Origin: Hsuehochloa calcarea
Taxonomy: Eukaryota > Streptophyta > Magnoliopsida > Poales > Poaceae
Assembly: GCA_036346395.1 (NCBI GenBank)
Contig: CM070599.1
Location: forward strand, 20,389,232-20,453,231
Direction: 5' to 3'
DNA length: 64,000 nucleotides
Within the stretch, counting starts at the first letter, position 1; each line of letters begins with the position of its first letter. A program made the position numbers and the translations under genes. Below are positions 23,661 to 35,792 of this stretch, in pieces. Under the pieces are notes generated by a model. The model ran no database searches. It was not told the DNA's origin and worked only from the letters and a program-made list of their open reading frames with translations.

Positions 23661-26330
23661 TCACTCCAAAGATCCTAGCAACTCTAGTAATCCCAAACAC
23701 AAGCTCACCAAATTAATCAAGCACCCGACAAGCATTTTTCTTAAATCTAGTCTCATAGCCATCATCAAGAAGTTGAGAGACGAAAGCAAATTAAACCTTA
23801 GCTTGTCCACAAGGGCGACGCCCTTGAGGATGAACTTGTCGCTCACCCCGATCGATCTCGCTCCTTCAATCCGCCTTGCCTATCATCTCCAAAGGTGATG
23901 AATTCATCACCCGTCGATCGCGTGAAGGAGGTGAACCATCTTGAGTCTCCGGTCATGTGGCGTGAATAAATGTGAGTCGACGAACCACGTGTCCTTCCTC
24001 TTTCGCGGTAATCCCGAAAATCAAGGCATTGGAAGAACAATGTGTCTCAATCATCAAGTTAGTTAAACAAGACTTGGGAACCCAGTACTGAGACACATGT
24101 CTGCGAGTAGTATGCAAAGCAGAAGTGCTATCCTTGATTAAGTTTGAAGTTCTGTTATGAGCAATGGTTACTTTAACATAAGAGTTATCCTGCCTAGGAA
24201 CATGATGATGAGCATGTGACACAAATCCTAAACCAAGTTTCCTCTTTCTACATTACCATGTCTCATAAAAGCTCTAGGTTGATTGAGTGAACTTCTAGCA
24301 AAATTTTTCTTATCATTTTTCAACCTACGCCAATGTAACTCAACCAAATGTCCATTCTTCTTGCAATAGGTGCAATGGTACTTGATACCACTGGGAGAAG
24401 CACCCTTTGACTTAACATAAGTTTGGGCAAAACCCGCAGATTTAAAAGTAGTTTTTGCAGGTTGGGTTTTAAATTCAACTAACCCATTTTCCAAGACTTG
24501 AGTTACTTGGGGCTTAGAATTATCTTGGACAGAGTTGTATCCTAATCCTTGCTTCTTATAAGGAGTCTTAGATTTGTCCAGAATCATGTTTAATTGTTTC
24601 TTACCTTTAGAAAATTTTTCTAAGGTATCCTTAAGATAAGCATTTTCTTTTTCAAGATTAACACATGACTCACAAGTTTTGCCTTTAATAGCTCTAGCAT
24701 ATTTTTCCTTATATAAAGCAATTTCAAGTTTAAGAGCAGACATGAAGCACATGTAGAAGACTCAATCTTGTTCTTAAGCTTGCATATTTAGCTCTAATCG
24801 CTTCTAAGATATCTTTAACTTCATGTTCGCGTTCAATGCAAAAAGAGCAAAGGCTAGGATCAATAAAGACTAGGAGCAACCAACTTGTCGAATCTAAGCA
24901 TTTTTCACAAGGAGCAGATTTAACCTCAACTAACTCACCCTAGCATTTTCAAGTTGTTGCAAAGCAATATCATGAGCGATTGCGCTTTAGCAAATTACGA
25001 GTGTAGGGCATGGCAGAAGAACATTCATCGATTCAAGAGTCTTAGTATTTGCAAGTTCTAAAGTCAAATTATCTACTTGAGACTCTAAGTCCTTGTTCCT
25101 AGCCATGATATACTCTAACGCCTTATCCTCGCTCATGAGTTGCTCAAAGATAGTTTCGCATCTATCGTAAAGGACATCATAGGAGAGAGGTACCTCATCG
25201 TCGCCGACGCCGTCGAGTCGACCATGAAGCAAACGCCGTGAAGTCCTTGGCCTTCCCTTCTTCTTGTCTTGAGGATCTCCTCCTCCTTGTCATCCTCGCT
25301 CCCGAGTCCACATCGCTAAGGATTGTTCCCCAAAAGCGGCAAGAACCCGTGAGTGCCTTTGTGAGCTTAAACATCAAATCTTGATTTGTTCCATTGAGGC
25401 TTCTTCCAAGTCGGCTTTCCTTCCTTGTGGTTGCTCTTTCCTTTCAACTTGGGGCGCTTGCGGATGTGATTAAGCTCACCACACTCATAGCAAGTCACGG
25501 ACCTCCTCTCTTTTATTTCTCATATTGTTATAGGCCCGTGTGGCTTTTCCGACTATGAGGGCTAACTCGGCCTCGGAAGACTCTCAAACTCCTCTTCATG
25601 GATTGCGATAAACCAAAGAAGCGAAAATCCGTAAGAAGACTCGAAGACCCATCGAAGCTCTCTTGAGCGGGTCTCGCTACCAAGGCCATATTTTCCTTCT
25701 TGGGATGATCAATCCTCTTGATCTCATGAGTCTTAAGCTTGCTATAGAGCAGCTCCAAAGTCGATCGAGAGGTTGACGTTCTCCTCAATGGCGGTAGCCT
25801 TTATCTCCCACTCCTTGGTGTTGATTGCAGCCAAGAGGTGGGTGGCATTTTCGATCGAGAATATTCAATTCCAACACCTTCATCCGATTAATCACTTTGT
25901 TGAAGCGATCGAAAATGTCATCGATGCTCTCTCGGGACGCATCTCGAATTTGTTATATTCACGCTTATAGACTGCTCGCGCGACTTTCTTGATTTGGGAC
26001 GAACCCTCATGGTAGGTTTCGAGGTGTTCCAAATCTCGCGCAGCCTCAAGATTGCAAATTCGATCATACTCCCGCCTACCAAGCCCACCATACAAGAGGT
26101 TCTTTGCCTTATTGTTGTTAGCCAAGAGGATCATTGAAGCCGGCGAATAACTTCAGAAGAACGAGCGGGGCTCGAACAACCTCCCATATAGCTTGTCCTT
26201 CGCTCTCAAGGAAGACTCGCATGCGATTCTTCCAATAGGCATAGTCGTGCCCATCGAAGATATGCGCTTGGTGGATTACTTATCCATCGCCAAGTTCGGT
26301 GACCTTAAGATCAAGATTGAACTAACAGGC
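23660..26330 (-). pseudogene. Sirevirus gag and protease region (broken)
   Basis: Gag N-terminal part at 26134-25892 reads NKAKNLLYGGLGRREYDRI and KREYNKFEMRP, UBN2/gag type. At 24752-24228 a longer frame carries coiled-coil-like KENAYLKDTLEKFSKGK and a zinc knuckle CTYCKKNGH (24395-24345), typical of Sirevirus gag. Protease follows around 23980 with SRHMTGDSRWF and FGDDRQG. Frame breaks are frequent. Gag would form the cytoplasmic particle; the protease would cut the polyprotein. Confidence 0.75.
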
Positions 26331-26341
26331 TCGATACCACT

Positions 26342-28304
26342 TGTTGGACCGAAAAGGCGACTAGAGGGGGTGAATAGGAGCACGCCACTTTTTCAACCAC
26401 GATTAGATTCAACACAAATTTCACTCCAATAGCTATAGAAGCTATGAAGATCGATATACCAAGACAAATGGAAGACTAGGATTGAATCCAATCAAAACCC
26501 GAAGCAAAACAACCAAAACAACCAAACTTAATTTCCTAAGTGTGGGCGGTCGACCTCTATTCAAGGCGGTCCGACCGTCCTATGGGCGGTCCGACCTCGA
26601 TGAGGGGCGGTCCGACCTCCAAATTGATGAACAAGGAAATCACCAAAAACGGTTGCAAATAGATGTAACTTTTGATCTACAACTCCAAACTTGATGAAAC
26701 TTGGTACACACCTTCTCTAGGATGTCAGAACCTATTCCAATCGAAGATCGTGAAGATCTTTGGAAAAGTTCAGACCTTTTTCAGTTTGAGAGGTGGAAGG
26801 TTTGAAACCGAGTCAAAACGAAAACTATATCGAAAAACTTGCTCGTGGGTGATTGATGATCAAGATGATCTTAGATGTGTTCCCACATGTCACGCAAGCT
26901 AGATCATGCAAAGAAATCAATCAAAACATGCGAATCAAAGAAAGACTCAAAATCACCAAATAGAGAGAAGAAGGGCAAATGAACTCATCTTGAAGAGAAC
27001 TCTTCTTTGGATTGATTTGATAATGTATCGACATAAAGAACTCATACGGATACGCATGGACACAAGATCAAAATCATCTCTCTCTCTAGAACCCTAATCT
27101 CCACTAAACCTTCCCTAAGCACTTAAGCCAAAACTAGGGTTTCAAGCATGAAAGGGTTGAAGGGGTGCGACCACCTCCTCCTCTATTTATAGTGGAGACT
27201 TAGACCTTCTAGAAGATTAACTCAAATGGGCTCCGTTAAGGCCCAACACAAGCGGGTCACACACGCACGCATTTTAAAGCGCCGCCTACAACACCTCTTA
27301 ACCTAAACCGCTTCTCTTGCGCCGCCTTGCGCCGTGGGTAGGCAAAGGTCACCAAGGTGATATTTGGTAAGATTACCAAAATACCCCTTCTCGGTCCTTC
27401 TCCAAGACCGAGTCCATCTTCGCAAGCACTTCGCATGCTCATGCACGTAGGTTGATCAACGGCTCTCTCCATGCTCGGCAAGTCTCTCCCATCCGGCTCC
27501 ACCGAAACCACCATGGCACTTGCACCACTCCCGCCGCTTGATCAAACTAGTCGCACCGAATCGTCTGCGGTCATCCTTGTCCGCTCGCACCATACTTGAT
27601 TTCATTGACCTCACCCGCATCGCCGATCGCTCGACCTAAGCTCTCCAAGCCTCGTCCCGATCATCTTCGCCGTTGACCGTCGTTGACCACCAAGCAACTT
27701 TGCACAACAATAGACAAGCAAATCGAAGCCGGAACAAGTTCTTCGCAACTTGACCCACGTTAGTCAAAACATGCATCATGCAACACATATGCACTGAAAC
27801 TCATGACTTTGACCTAACCAATGAGCAACGCCGCCACGAAGGGCGACATTCGATGAGGATCGGTCGGGCCGCCCCTCGGGGCGGTCGATCGCTGGCTTGC
27901 CGGCGGACCGCCGGCCAAAGGCGGTCCGACCGCCGAAGGACTTAGCCAATTTTCAACCCCGAAAATCCAAACCTCTGGAAACTTTAAACCAATAGAACTT
28001 TTCTTCGAGACTCCAAAAATATGGGAGCAAGAACAATGGGATCCCCTCACTTGCCTACACCCTCTATTTTTGGCCCGACTGTTTGACCATTTTGGTCACG
28101 TGTCCGTCCGGCCGGCGCACATGGCCGGTCCGACCGATTTGGGACCGGTCGGACCGCCGTGCTATGGCCGGTCGGACCGCCCCTGTCCAGAATGACTGAA
28201 CAGACTGAAACTTTGTCGAAAACCCGTGAAACGACAAACCGTTAACGCCATTGCCAATTGTCACATCATCCTAAGATCTGGAGCATATCCCCATGATATC
28301 CACA
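26342..28304 (-). repeat. 5' LTR of the Sirevirus (1963 bp)
   Basis: This matches 17234-19185 along its whole length. It starts (on -) TGTGGATATCATGG and ends GGTCCAACA, next to the primer-binding site. TATA box on - near 27180-27194. CGGTCGGACCG-type palindromes are better preserved here than in the partner (27870-27935, 28100-28190). Confidence 0.9.
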
Positions 28305-28309
28305 AATCC

Positions 28310-28890
28310 TTCAAGTCCTTCTAGTGATGTACGAAAATGTGTTACCCATACCATAGGATGCCTCAATTGTATTAAACCATTTTGGGGCCTTCCCTTGTGC
28401 CATGAGTTGTTGGATCCTTAGCGCACTAGTGTTTTCGAGCTGTGCAGCCTTGATCCTTTCCTCTAAGGTGGGATGCACCTCCATGGTGGAGAGGTGTCCA
28501 TGCTGAACTAACCCCAAGTTGAGCTTCTCAAATTCCACAAAGAGGAGGTTGTTGTTCTTGAATCATAATGTGGTTCCAGTAGGATTTTCTGCTTAACACA
28601 TCAGCCACTACATTGGCCTTGCACAGTTGGCAGTGAAGATATAAGTCATAGTCCTTTATCAACTCTAACCACCTTCGCCGCCTTAGGTTAAGATCTGACT
28701 GAGTAAAGATGTACTTGAGGCTTTTGTGGTTAGTGTATATGTTACAATGATTCTTGTTGAGGTAGTGGCACCACATTTTCAGTGCATGTACTACTGATGA
28801 CAACTCCAAGTTGTGGGTAGGATAATTCTCTTCATGCGGACGAAGCTGTTTGGATGCATATGCTACTATCTTTCCTTCTTGCACCAGCAC
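28310..28890 (-). pseudogene. Gypsy RNase H and integrase N-terminal linker
   Basis: The frame at 28528-28890 reads KIVAYASKQLRPHEENYPTHNLE, then HNIYTNHKSLKYIFTQ-like and LRRRRWLELIKDYD, then ADVLSRKS: the chromovirus RNase H end. The frame at 28311-28538 (LNLGLVQHGHLSTMEVHPTLEERI) is the linker before the integrase zinc finger. Two overlapping frames imply a frame change at ~28530. The sequence then meets the Sirevirus target duplication at 28305-28309. Confidence 0.8.
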
Positions 28891-28936
28891 ACAACCTAAC
28901 CCTTGACGAGAGGCATCACATTACACCTCAAAATCC

Positions 28937-29880
28937 TTATGGATATATGGGAGTACTAGAATTGGGGTAGAGGTTAATTTGATTTTCAACTCTTCTCACA
29001 TCCTTCATCCACTCAAACTTCTTTTCTTTCTTCAGTAGTTGAGTGAGGGGTCGGACGATTTTGGAAAACCCTTCTATGAATTTGTGGTAGTATCCTGCCA
29101 ATCCTAGGAAACACCGAACTTTGGTGACCGTAGTGGGTGGTTGCCAATCCAAGACGACTTCAACCTTTGCTGGGTCCACTACTACCCTACTAGCAGATAT
29201 CACATGACCCAGGAAGGTAACATCTGATAACCAGAACTCGCACTTGCTGTATTTGGCATACAACTGGTGTTCCTTGATCTTTTCCAGCACCATCCTCATA
29301 TGTTGTGTGTGTTCTTTGGTGTCCTTTGAGTAGACGAGAATATCATCAATGAATACCACGACAAATGTATCCATGTATTCCGTGAAGACCTTGTTCATAA
29401 AATTCATAAAGTATGTTGGAGCATTGGTCTACCCAAATAACATAACTGTGAATTCATAGAGGTCGTATTTCATAGAGAAGACAGTTTTGGGAATGTTCCA
29501 GCCCGATTTTCAACTGGTGATACCCTTAGCATAGATCTATTTTAGAGAATTTGGTGGCCCCCTTGAGTTGATCGACAAGATCGTCAATCCTAGTTAAGGG
29601 GTATTTGTTCTTGATGATTACTTCATTGAGGGATCGATAGTCTACACACATCCTCATATTATTGTCCTTCTTTATCATGAACAACACGACGATCCCCATG
29701 GCGATGAGCTAGGTCTGATGAACCCTTTTTCTTGTAACTCTCAGATTTTCTTCTTCAGCTCTTCGAGTTCATTAACATGAATCCTATAAGGTCTATTGGA
29801 TATGGGCGCAGTCCCAGGCACTAGCTCTATGATGAACTCTATGTCGCGGTCTGGTGGTCCCCCTAGCAGTTCTTCTGGGA
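28937..29880 (-). pseudogene. Gypsy reverse transcriptase (broken)
   Basis: The main frame (28937-29407) begins MNFMNKVFTEYMDTFVVVF and contains the catalytic FIDDILVYSKD and GLAGYYHKFIEGFSKI, standard Ty3/gypsy RT. The N-terminal half (29407-29880) can be followed only in other frames: KDNNMRMCVDYRSLNE and DQLKGATKFSKIDL-like segments. At least three disruptions. The FIDD metal-binding Asp pair is kept. Confidence 0.8.
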
Positions 29881-29928
29881 ATACATCAGGGTATTCTTAG
29901 ACTACTCCCATTCCTTCTAGAGGAATCC

Positions 29929-30327
29929 CTATGGTAAAACAACTTCCCTCCTCCATCGGAAGGGTCTGTCCATCTTGACCTCAACCACAACCTTGGGACC
30001 TCTAGTGACGACAACTTTCCTGTTAGCACAATCTATTACCCCAAGGTACTTTGCCAGCCAATCCATTCTTAGGATGTTTTCTAGGGTTTGTAACCGTAAC
30101 AACATTAAATCTACCATAAATATTATCCCTTCTAACTGGATTTTTATTACGGGGCTTACTAAGATAGCTTTTAGCATTCCCACGGGTGAATTGAGCTCTA
30201 GGGGTTTCTTGAGCAAGAAAGTTCGCAACTGCCACCGGTTCATAAACTTGTCAGATATGAAAGAATGAGATGCCTCAGAATAAAAAAGAACACATGCTGG
30301 CGAAGAGTTAATTGAGAACGTACCCAT
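29929..30327 (-). pseudogene. Gypsy aspartic protease with lost catalytic motif
   Basis: The frame reads VLFYSEASHSFIS where chromovirus proteases have a DSG triad, so Asp and Gly are replaced by Tyr and Glu. Later parts (LENILRMDWLAKYLGVIDC) match the usual LG-MDWL end of this protease domain. The protein would not be active. It lies between gag and RT in the expected order. Confidence 0.8.
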
Positions 30328-30329
30328 CT

Positions 30330-31546
30330 AAACTTCTAGTGCTTCCTGAGCCTCCTTAGCAATAACGTAGTTTACCCGGTTGTGGCCCTGGAATGGCATG
30401 GTCCTGGGCATCTATGGGGCTAGAGGTCTTCTCCCGACTGCCATTCCGGGGTGGATGGTCCACGTGCTGGGGTGTTGATGTTGAAACGAACGGGAGTTAA
30501 TGGCTGCTGGGGGCAGTTGCAGGAAAAGTGTCCGGTCCCATCGCAGTTGTATCACACTGGGGCGACAGGTAGGTTGTCGTCCCTCTAGGTTTGGCTTGAA
30601 CGACTAGGAGTGGTGTATGTAGGACCACTAGGCTGGCTTGTTGGAGTTGGAGCCCGAGGCGGAGCGGCTGACGTGGTACCGCTGCTTGAGGGAGCAACAT
30701 AGAATGACTTGTAGCTAGGGGCTGGACCCCTTGGGATTCCCATATTTCACTTTCGACTGGCCTCAAAGGTCTTGCGCTCGCTTTCGAGTAGCAGTGTTTT
30801 GTTGACCAAATCCTGGAAGCTATGGAAGTCCTAAACAACCAACGCACTCACAGTCCATCGCACAACTCCTCCATAAAATGATAAATCTTCTCCCCTTCAT
30901 CAGCTATGGCACTCTGCGCATATCGAGCCAACTGGTTGAATTGTGTCAGATACTTACCCACAGTGGAGTTGTCTTGTCTCAAGGCCTTGAACTCATCCCT
31001 CTTCATGCGCATGACACTGGAGGGAATGTAGTTGTTCCTGAATGCCTCCCTAAACTCGGTACATTCAATCCCTAGCGTAGCTACTTCCACTGCAGCCTGA
31101 GCTTCAGTTTCCTTATCTTTAGATGCTTCTTCTTCCTCCTCCTCTTCTTCGTTCTCTTCGACATCTGCTACTTCAGATTCCCTACCTCTGGCGGCTAAAT
31201 AATTGTCCCACCAGTCGGCGGTGGGTACCACAAGATGATGTGTTACAAATATCACCTTGTCTTCCTCTCCGCATCGAGCCAAAGTTGGCTTCTTCTCAAT
31301 AGTGTGGAGCAAATCTTCTACTTCTAGCGGCCCATTGGAGCTAGAGAAAAATGGGGGCTTTATGCGCAAGAATCCCCCAAGCTTCGACCCTTGATTGGCT
31401 GCTCCAGGGTGTTGATTTGTTGCTATTGCTTGTAACAGTTGTATCTGCTGAGCCATCACTTGTGCTAGTGTGGGGTGCTCAGGTGGTGGAGGCAGTATTG
31501 CTCCACACCTACGACATCTCCCCCTAGTGGCTCTTCTTGGAGGCAT
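30330..31546 (-). pseudogene. Gypsy gag with broken zinc knuckle
   Basis: The frame starting MPPRRATRGRCRRCG at 31546 runs to 30848 with VEDLLHTIEKK, a long acidic run (Glu-rich, about residues 133-150), and FREAFRNNYIPSSVMRMKRDEF, typical of gypsy gag. The zinc knuckle lies on - at 30562-30512: the first Cys codon is TGA, followed by YNCDGTGHFSCNC, so the CCHC is lost and the frame is stopped. Gag would package the element RNA. Confidence 0.75.
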
Positions 31547-32629
31547 CTATTGTACAAATACTATTTGAGCAGAACAGTGGATTGATAGACTAACACTTAC
31601 GACAAAGGAGGCTAAAACAACACACAAAAATATGAGATGACATAAAGTAGCATAACGACAACAAAGCCAAACTAATGGAAATCATTAAAGTGCATTTAAA
31701 CCAAGAGCAAGTCCAAAACAATTGCCAAATATTTACAAACCCAAGCACCCACCAAACTACACATCTACTACTAGCACGTTGCACAACAAAAGGGGTAGTT
31801 GCTAGCTAATCCCAAAATACTATCCTAGCTAGCTATATCCTACTGATCTCCCTTGGACGACTCAGTCCTCTCACTGAGGTAACCCCCGCTGGCTCTACGA
31901 GCAGGCGAGGTGTGGGAGCGAGAGTGGCTGGGGATGGAGTCCACCACCATGATGGTGATCGGGACACGCACGCGCTTGCGCATCATGGTCCACGAACGGG
32001 GGGTGCTGACGCTTCCTGTCGCGGGTCCCAAAGTGCGGCGAAGCCTCCCATCAGAGTAGTGGTACACATTGTAGCTGATAGACTGCCTACCGCAACGGCG
32101 GTGACTGCGGTCATCCTAGCAAGCTCGAAAATGGTTGCCGCCCTGTCACGCTCTACTGTCCCCAAGGCCACCTCCCGCTCTTCCAGCTGAGAGTGGAGGG
32201 TCGCGACGCTCTCCTCACTGCGGTGATGGCCTGTCGGAGCGTCATGATCTCCTCAAGTGCCTCCACATACGAGAAGTCCTGAACCCTCATCAACTGAACC
32301 TGTTGGGTCAGTTAAGGGTCGTCCACGGTAGCGGTGCTATGTTGACATCGTAGTGAGGAGGCCAGTAGATCCTCGTGGATCTCACACAGACGCACAACGG
32401 CCTGGCGAGCTGTGTCCTGGACTGCGAAGGTGGAGGTGATCCACTGGTGCTCGGTGCGAAAGTTGCGGGGCTCAAACTCCGCCATGCGAGCGTAGAGGAA
32501 AACCTCTACCGTCCACGCCTCCATGTCACTCCGGCCAGTCCTGCATCCCTTGTAGATGGGACGCTGACGGTACTGCAGGTGCTGAAGTAGCTGGCGGAGT
32601 ATGTCGATGTAGCCCCCACACAGGCATGG
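31547..32629 (-). other. Leader region upstream of the gypsy gag; broken frames of unknown function
   Basis: Short overlapping - frames (32524-32312, 32171-31983, 32067-31840) include EPRNFRTEHQWITSTF and a possible coiled-coil stretch LEEREVALGTVERDRA. They could be the remains of an extra leader frame, as some grass gypsy elements have, but I cannot name a family. No 5' LTR or primer-binding site was found here. Confidence 0.35.
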
Positions 32630-34198
32630 TGTTGGGGATATGCCCTAGAGGCAATCATAGAGTTGATTGCATCACGTCTATGTTTATGAGTTATAGAATA
32701 AATATTATTCTGTTCCTTGAATGAATTATTAGTTATAAAGATTAACAAGTATGTGACTTGTTGGTGAAGCTCTTTAACTTATATGATGTCGTTCTAAATG
32801 TATCCCTGGTCGGATGTTACTGGTCGGAATACTAGTGACTCTAGCGACCAACACATGTATTGATTGATGACCATGTTTCACCGGTCATGGATATAGGAAT
32901 ATCGAATCAATAATGGAAACACATGTTAGAGAATATGGTGTTGGATTGATGCACCTTGAGACACTACTGAGATTGTTATGATTTCATGTGTCATCAGTTG
33001 GTCTCAAGCAATGATGATGTATAATCCTTATGTCTGAGATCAGTATGGTTTCCTACATGTGTAATAGTGCATTTTATGGTTGCCAAACACTACGTAACTG
33101 GGTAGTTATAAAAGTAGCTTTCGGGTATAATATGAAACATGCGAAGGAATGTGACTGGTCAAATATGGATTTACCCCTCCTAACATAGCGGAGAGATATC
33201 TCTAGGCCCCTCGATATGGTCAGATAAGGAAAGTGCATGGCCATACCACTAGTGGTCGAAGAGTTGACCACATGAAGTTATCCGTCACTTGATCGAGAAA
33301 GTTTTGAACAGTCTATGGATGACAAATTATCTCACATGGAGTTCAACCAGATATCGTGTGACAAAGGGAGAATACACGAGCATGTCGCTCAGTTCGAATA
33401 GATACAGACTAGTCATATGGAGATACGAACTGGTCATAGAGTGGTCGAACATAATCACTAAGTGGTCGTAAACTGGTCGTAAGGAGTTACAAACTAGTCA
33501 AGATTAAATATGAATTGGTCGTATAGAAATACGAGCTAGTCATAAGTGATAATGAACTGGTTGTAGATCATATTGCATTGAGGTTCGTCCGATATAATTT
33601 ATGTGTGTTCGGGAATCATTATGTCCTGCTAGGAACCGCTAATGACTTGTGGTTGGAAAGGGTTTCCGAGTCACAACCGATTACGCATTAACCTACCGGG
33701 TCACACACTTAACAGGTTGGAACAAACGTGTTCGGATAGGATCCGTCATGGGGCCTATATAAGAGGATGCATGAGGCTATTGGGAGGACAAGGAAAGAGA
33801 GACACACGTGACGTGAGTCGCTCCACCAAAACCCTAGCCGCCATCTTCTCAAGAGCCCTACCGTGCGAGTTGGTGCTAGCATAGCGGCGTACGGTGTTTC
33901 ATCCCTGGACATGTGGATACTGTAGAGGCACTACTGCAATTGTTGTTGCGCTAAAGGTTGATCCACGACTTCACGAGGGACGTGACTGATTGTTGGAGGA
34001 GACGATCGGCGATGAGGACGCTGGACGATTGACTACAATACTGGACGGTCGACTACAACCACTACATCGACACACTCTACGTTGGATCTGACTGCTCCAA
34101 CTATTCTTCTGCTGCACTGCGCTTCTCATGGTAACGATCAATGATCTCTTACTTGCATGACATCCTAGTTTACGTGGTAGATTTTTGAAATTGTCAGC
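32630..34198 (+). repeat. Angela-type copia LTR (solo or truncated)
   Basis: TGTTGGGGATATGCCCTAGAGG at 32630 is the characteristic start of Angela-like copia LTRs. A TATA box CCTATATAAGAGG lies at 33754-33766 with a GC-richer leader after it, and ATCTCTTACTTGCATGAC near 34142 resembles the LTR end region. The terminal CCAACA is missing, so the right end is cut at about 34198. No coding sequence belongs to it. The 33.2-33.6 kb part is rich in repeated TGGTCGTA phrases. No gene seen. Confidence 0.65.
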
Positions 34199-34201
34199 TA
34201 G

Positions 34202-34915
34202 TGTAACCTACCCATATCTAGGGATGAAAATAGATCGGATAGTTTCTGACCAATTCGGACGGAAACGGATTCGGATTGTCTCGGATCAGATTTTTCTCGG
34301 ATAATTTTCGGATCGGAAACGTAATCGGGTTTTTTGTCGGAAACGGAAACGAATACGATAGACATGCTATCTGGCGGATACGGATACAGATACGGATTAT
34401 CCAGATAAGACCAAGTCCGGATATCCGGATTTCGCACCCAATAGAAGATGATTTCAGCCCAAAAGAGAAAATGAGATTTTAATTGATTTCCGAATTTCAG
34501 AAAATTCAACAAATCAAATAGCCTTTTAGAAAATAACAAATAGAGTTAAAAAATTATATAAAAAATCATAAAAAATTCCTTAAATTATTTTGAACTTAAT
34601 AAAATTAATTCCAAGTTAAATTTGGTTTTTATTTTTGCACATACATTATTTTAATTTTCTAAAAAATACGAACAACCTTTTTAAAATCCAGAAAATTCAA
34701 GAAATTAATTATTATTTTTCATTTTCACTTTAAATACAATAAAATCCATGAAATCTCAATAATTTTTTTGACATTGAAAACTAGGAAATTAAATGATTGA
34801 CTTTATTTGATTGTTTTTTCTTTTTAACCAATAAAACTCTTTTAAATCTCAGAAAATCCAATAAAATAATAACTTTATTAATTTTATTTTTGGTAACATA
34901 CTTTGGGATGTTACA
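34202..34915. other. LTR-like or hAT-like AT-rich fragment
   Basis: It begins TGTAAC (34202) and ends GTTACA (34915). Inside, AGGGATGAAAATAGATCGGAT and repeated CGGATACGGATAC phrases (34255-34440) resemble sequence common in grass hAT-type repeats. The rest is AT-rich and resembles the inside of gypsy LTRs. No target duplication was found. No gene. Confidence 0.3.
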
Positions 34916-35039
34916 GTCATTGGTGTATAGATTAACCATCTAGCCTGATCAATGTTAGTGTGAACTAAGTTTTATGTATGTGATGAACTTATTGTGAATG
35001 CGTGATGACTTGTGACTTTGTGAGTTATGACTTGTGTGT
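34916..35039 (+). other. Unassigned non-coding junction
   Basis: Nothing recognisable lies between the LTR-like end and the start of the CRM-like protease. The expected gag and 5' LTR of that element are absent. Confidence 0.4.
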
Positions 35040-35792
35040 ACACCGACGGTGTTGAGTGTGCAAGCAAAACCCACTCATGAGCAGCGCTGCAATCTTTTCC
35101 AAACAAGAGCTCAGGTGAGTAAAGATGGTAAGTGTTGCAAAGTTATTATTGATGGGGGAAGTTGCAACAATTTAGCTAGTAAAGAGATTTGTTCTAAACT
35201 TGGTTTGAAATATAAGAAACACCCATATCCCTATCAAATTCAATGGTTAAACAATGATGGGTCGATGAATGTTGGATATACTGTTGATATTAGTTTTCAA
35301 ATTGGTTCTTATCGTGATACCATAGAATGTGATGTTGTGTCGATGGACGTGTGTCACTTGTTATTAGGTAGACCATGGCAATATGATCGTTCTGTGATTC
35401 ATGATGGAAGAACTAATCAATACAAGTTCATATGGAATAATAAAGAAATAGTGCTACGACCATTAACTCCTTCTCAAATTGTGAGTGATAATATGCAAAA
35501 GATTGCGATAAAAGTAGAGAATGAGAGAGGAAATGAGCCAAAGAGTGTGATTCCACAAAAGGAGCGTGAGAGCCACAAGCTAAAACTAAATGGAAAAAGT
35601 AAGAATGACGGAGAGAAAAAGTTAGTCATGGTAGCCACTAAATCTGATTTGAGAGAGATGAGAGCTGATCCTACTTTGATGCACTTTGTTTTGCTGTACA
35701 AAGATGTTTTACTTTCTACTAATGACTTAACCTCTCTTCCTAGGGCCTGTTTGTTTAGGCTTTTTCTTTGGCTTATAAGCAAAAAAGCCTAA
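35034..35792 (+). pseudogene. CRM-like retropepsin (aspartic protease) and linker
   Basis: Frame open for 252 residues. Motifs: VIIDGGSCNNLASKEI (DGG in place of DSG, usual in this gypsy group), then HPYPYQIQWLNNDGSMNV, and DVCHLLLGRPWQYDR, then LRPLTPSQIV. It would release gag and pol proteins in the particle. The first residues (before SVQAKPTHEQRC) are not element sequence I recognise. The frame is cut after TSLP (35741) by the next insertion. Confidence 0.8.

Larger units (their letters stand above)
17234..28304 (-). mobile_element. Full-length Sirevirus-type Ty1/copia element with perfect target duplication
   Basis: Two LTRs (17234-19185 and 26342-28304) enclose a copia internal region on -. 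The 5 bp AATCC precedes (17229-17233) and follows (28305-28309) the element, a clean target duplication. The primer-binding site on - is TGGTATCGAGCC directly after the right LTR (+ coordinates 26329-26340), matching initiator Met-tRNA priming. The polypurine tract AAGGGGGAGAT (- strand, 19186-19196) precedes the left, 3' LTR. A gag zinc knuckle and repeated purine tracts fit the Sirevirus (Maximus/SIRE) lineage. All coding frames are broken. Confidence 0.9.
12150..32629 (-). mobile_element. Ty3/gypsy chromovirus (Tekay-like) on -, split by a Sirevirus
   Basis: Reading on -, the order is a leader region (32629-31547), gag, protease, reverse transcriptase, RNase H, integrase, a polypurine tract and a 3' LTR (16009-12150). 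The Sirevirus at 17234-28304 lies in the integrase, flanked by AATCC on both sides, so the two halves were once continuous. The 5' LTR is not found: the region right of 32629 is a different, copia-type LTR. Integrase-end motifs (HNVFHVSQLKKCLRV, DLTYPKHPIKVLD) fit Tekay-type chromoviruses. Catalytic and zinc-binding residues are damaged (see separate entries), so it is dead. Confidence 0.75.

Noticed and set aside
34127..34131. CATGG as target duplication of the Angela-type LTR (also at 32625)
   Set aside because: The LTR sequence clearly continues beyond 34131 and has no CA end there; the match is probably chance.
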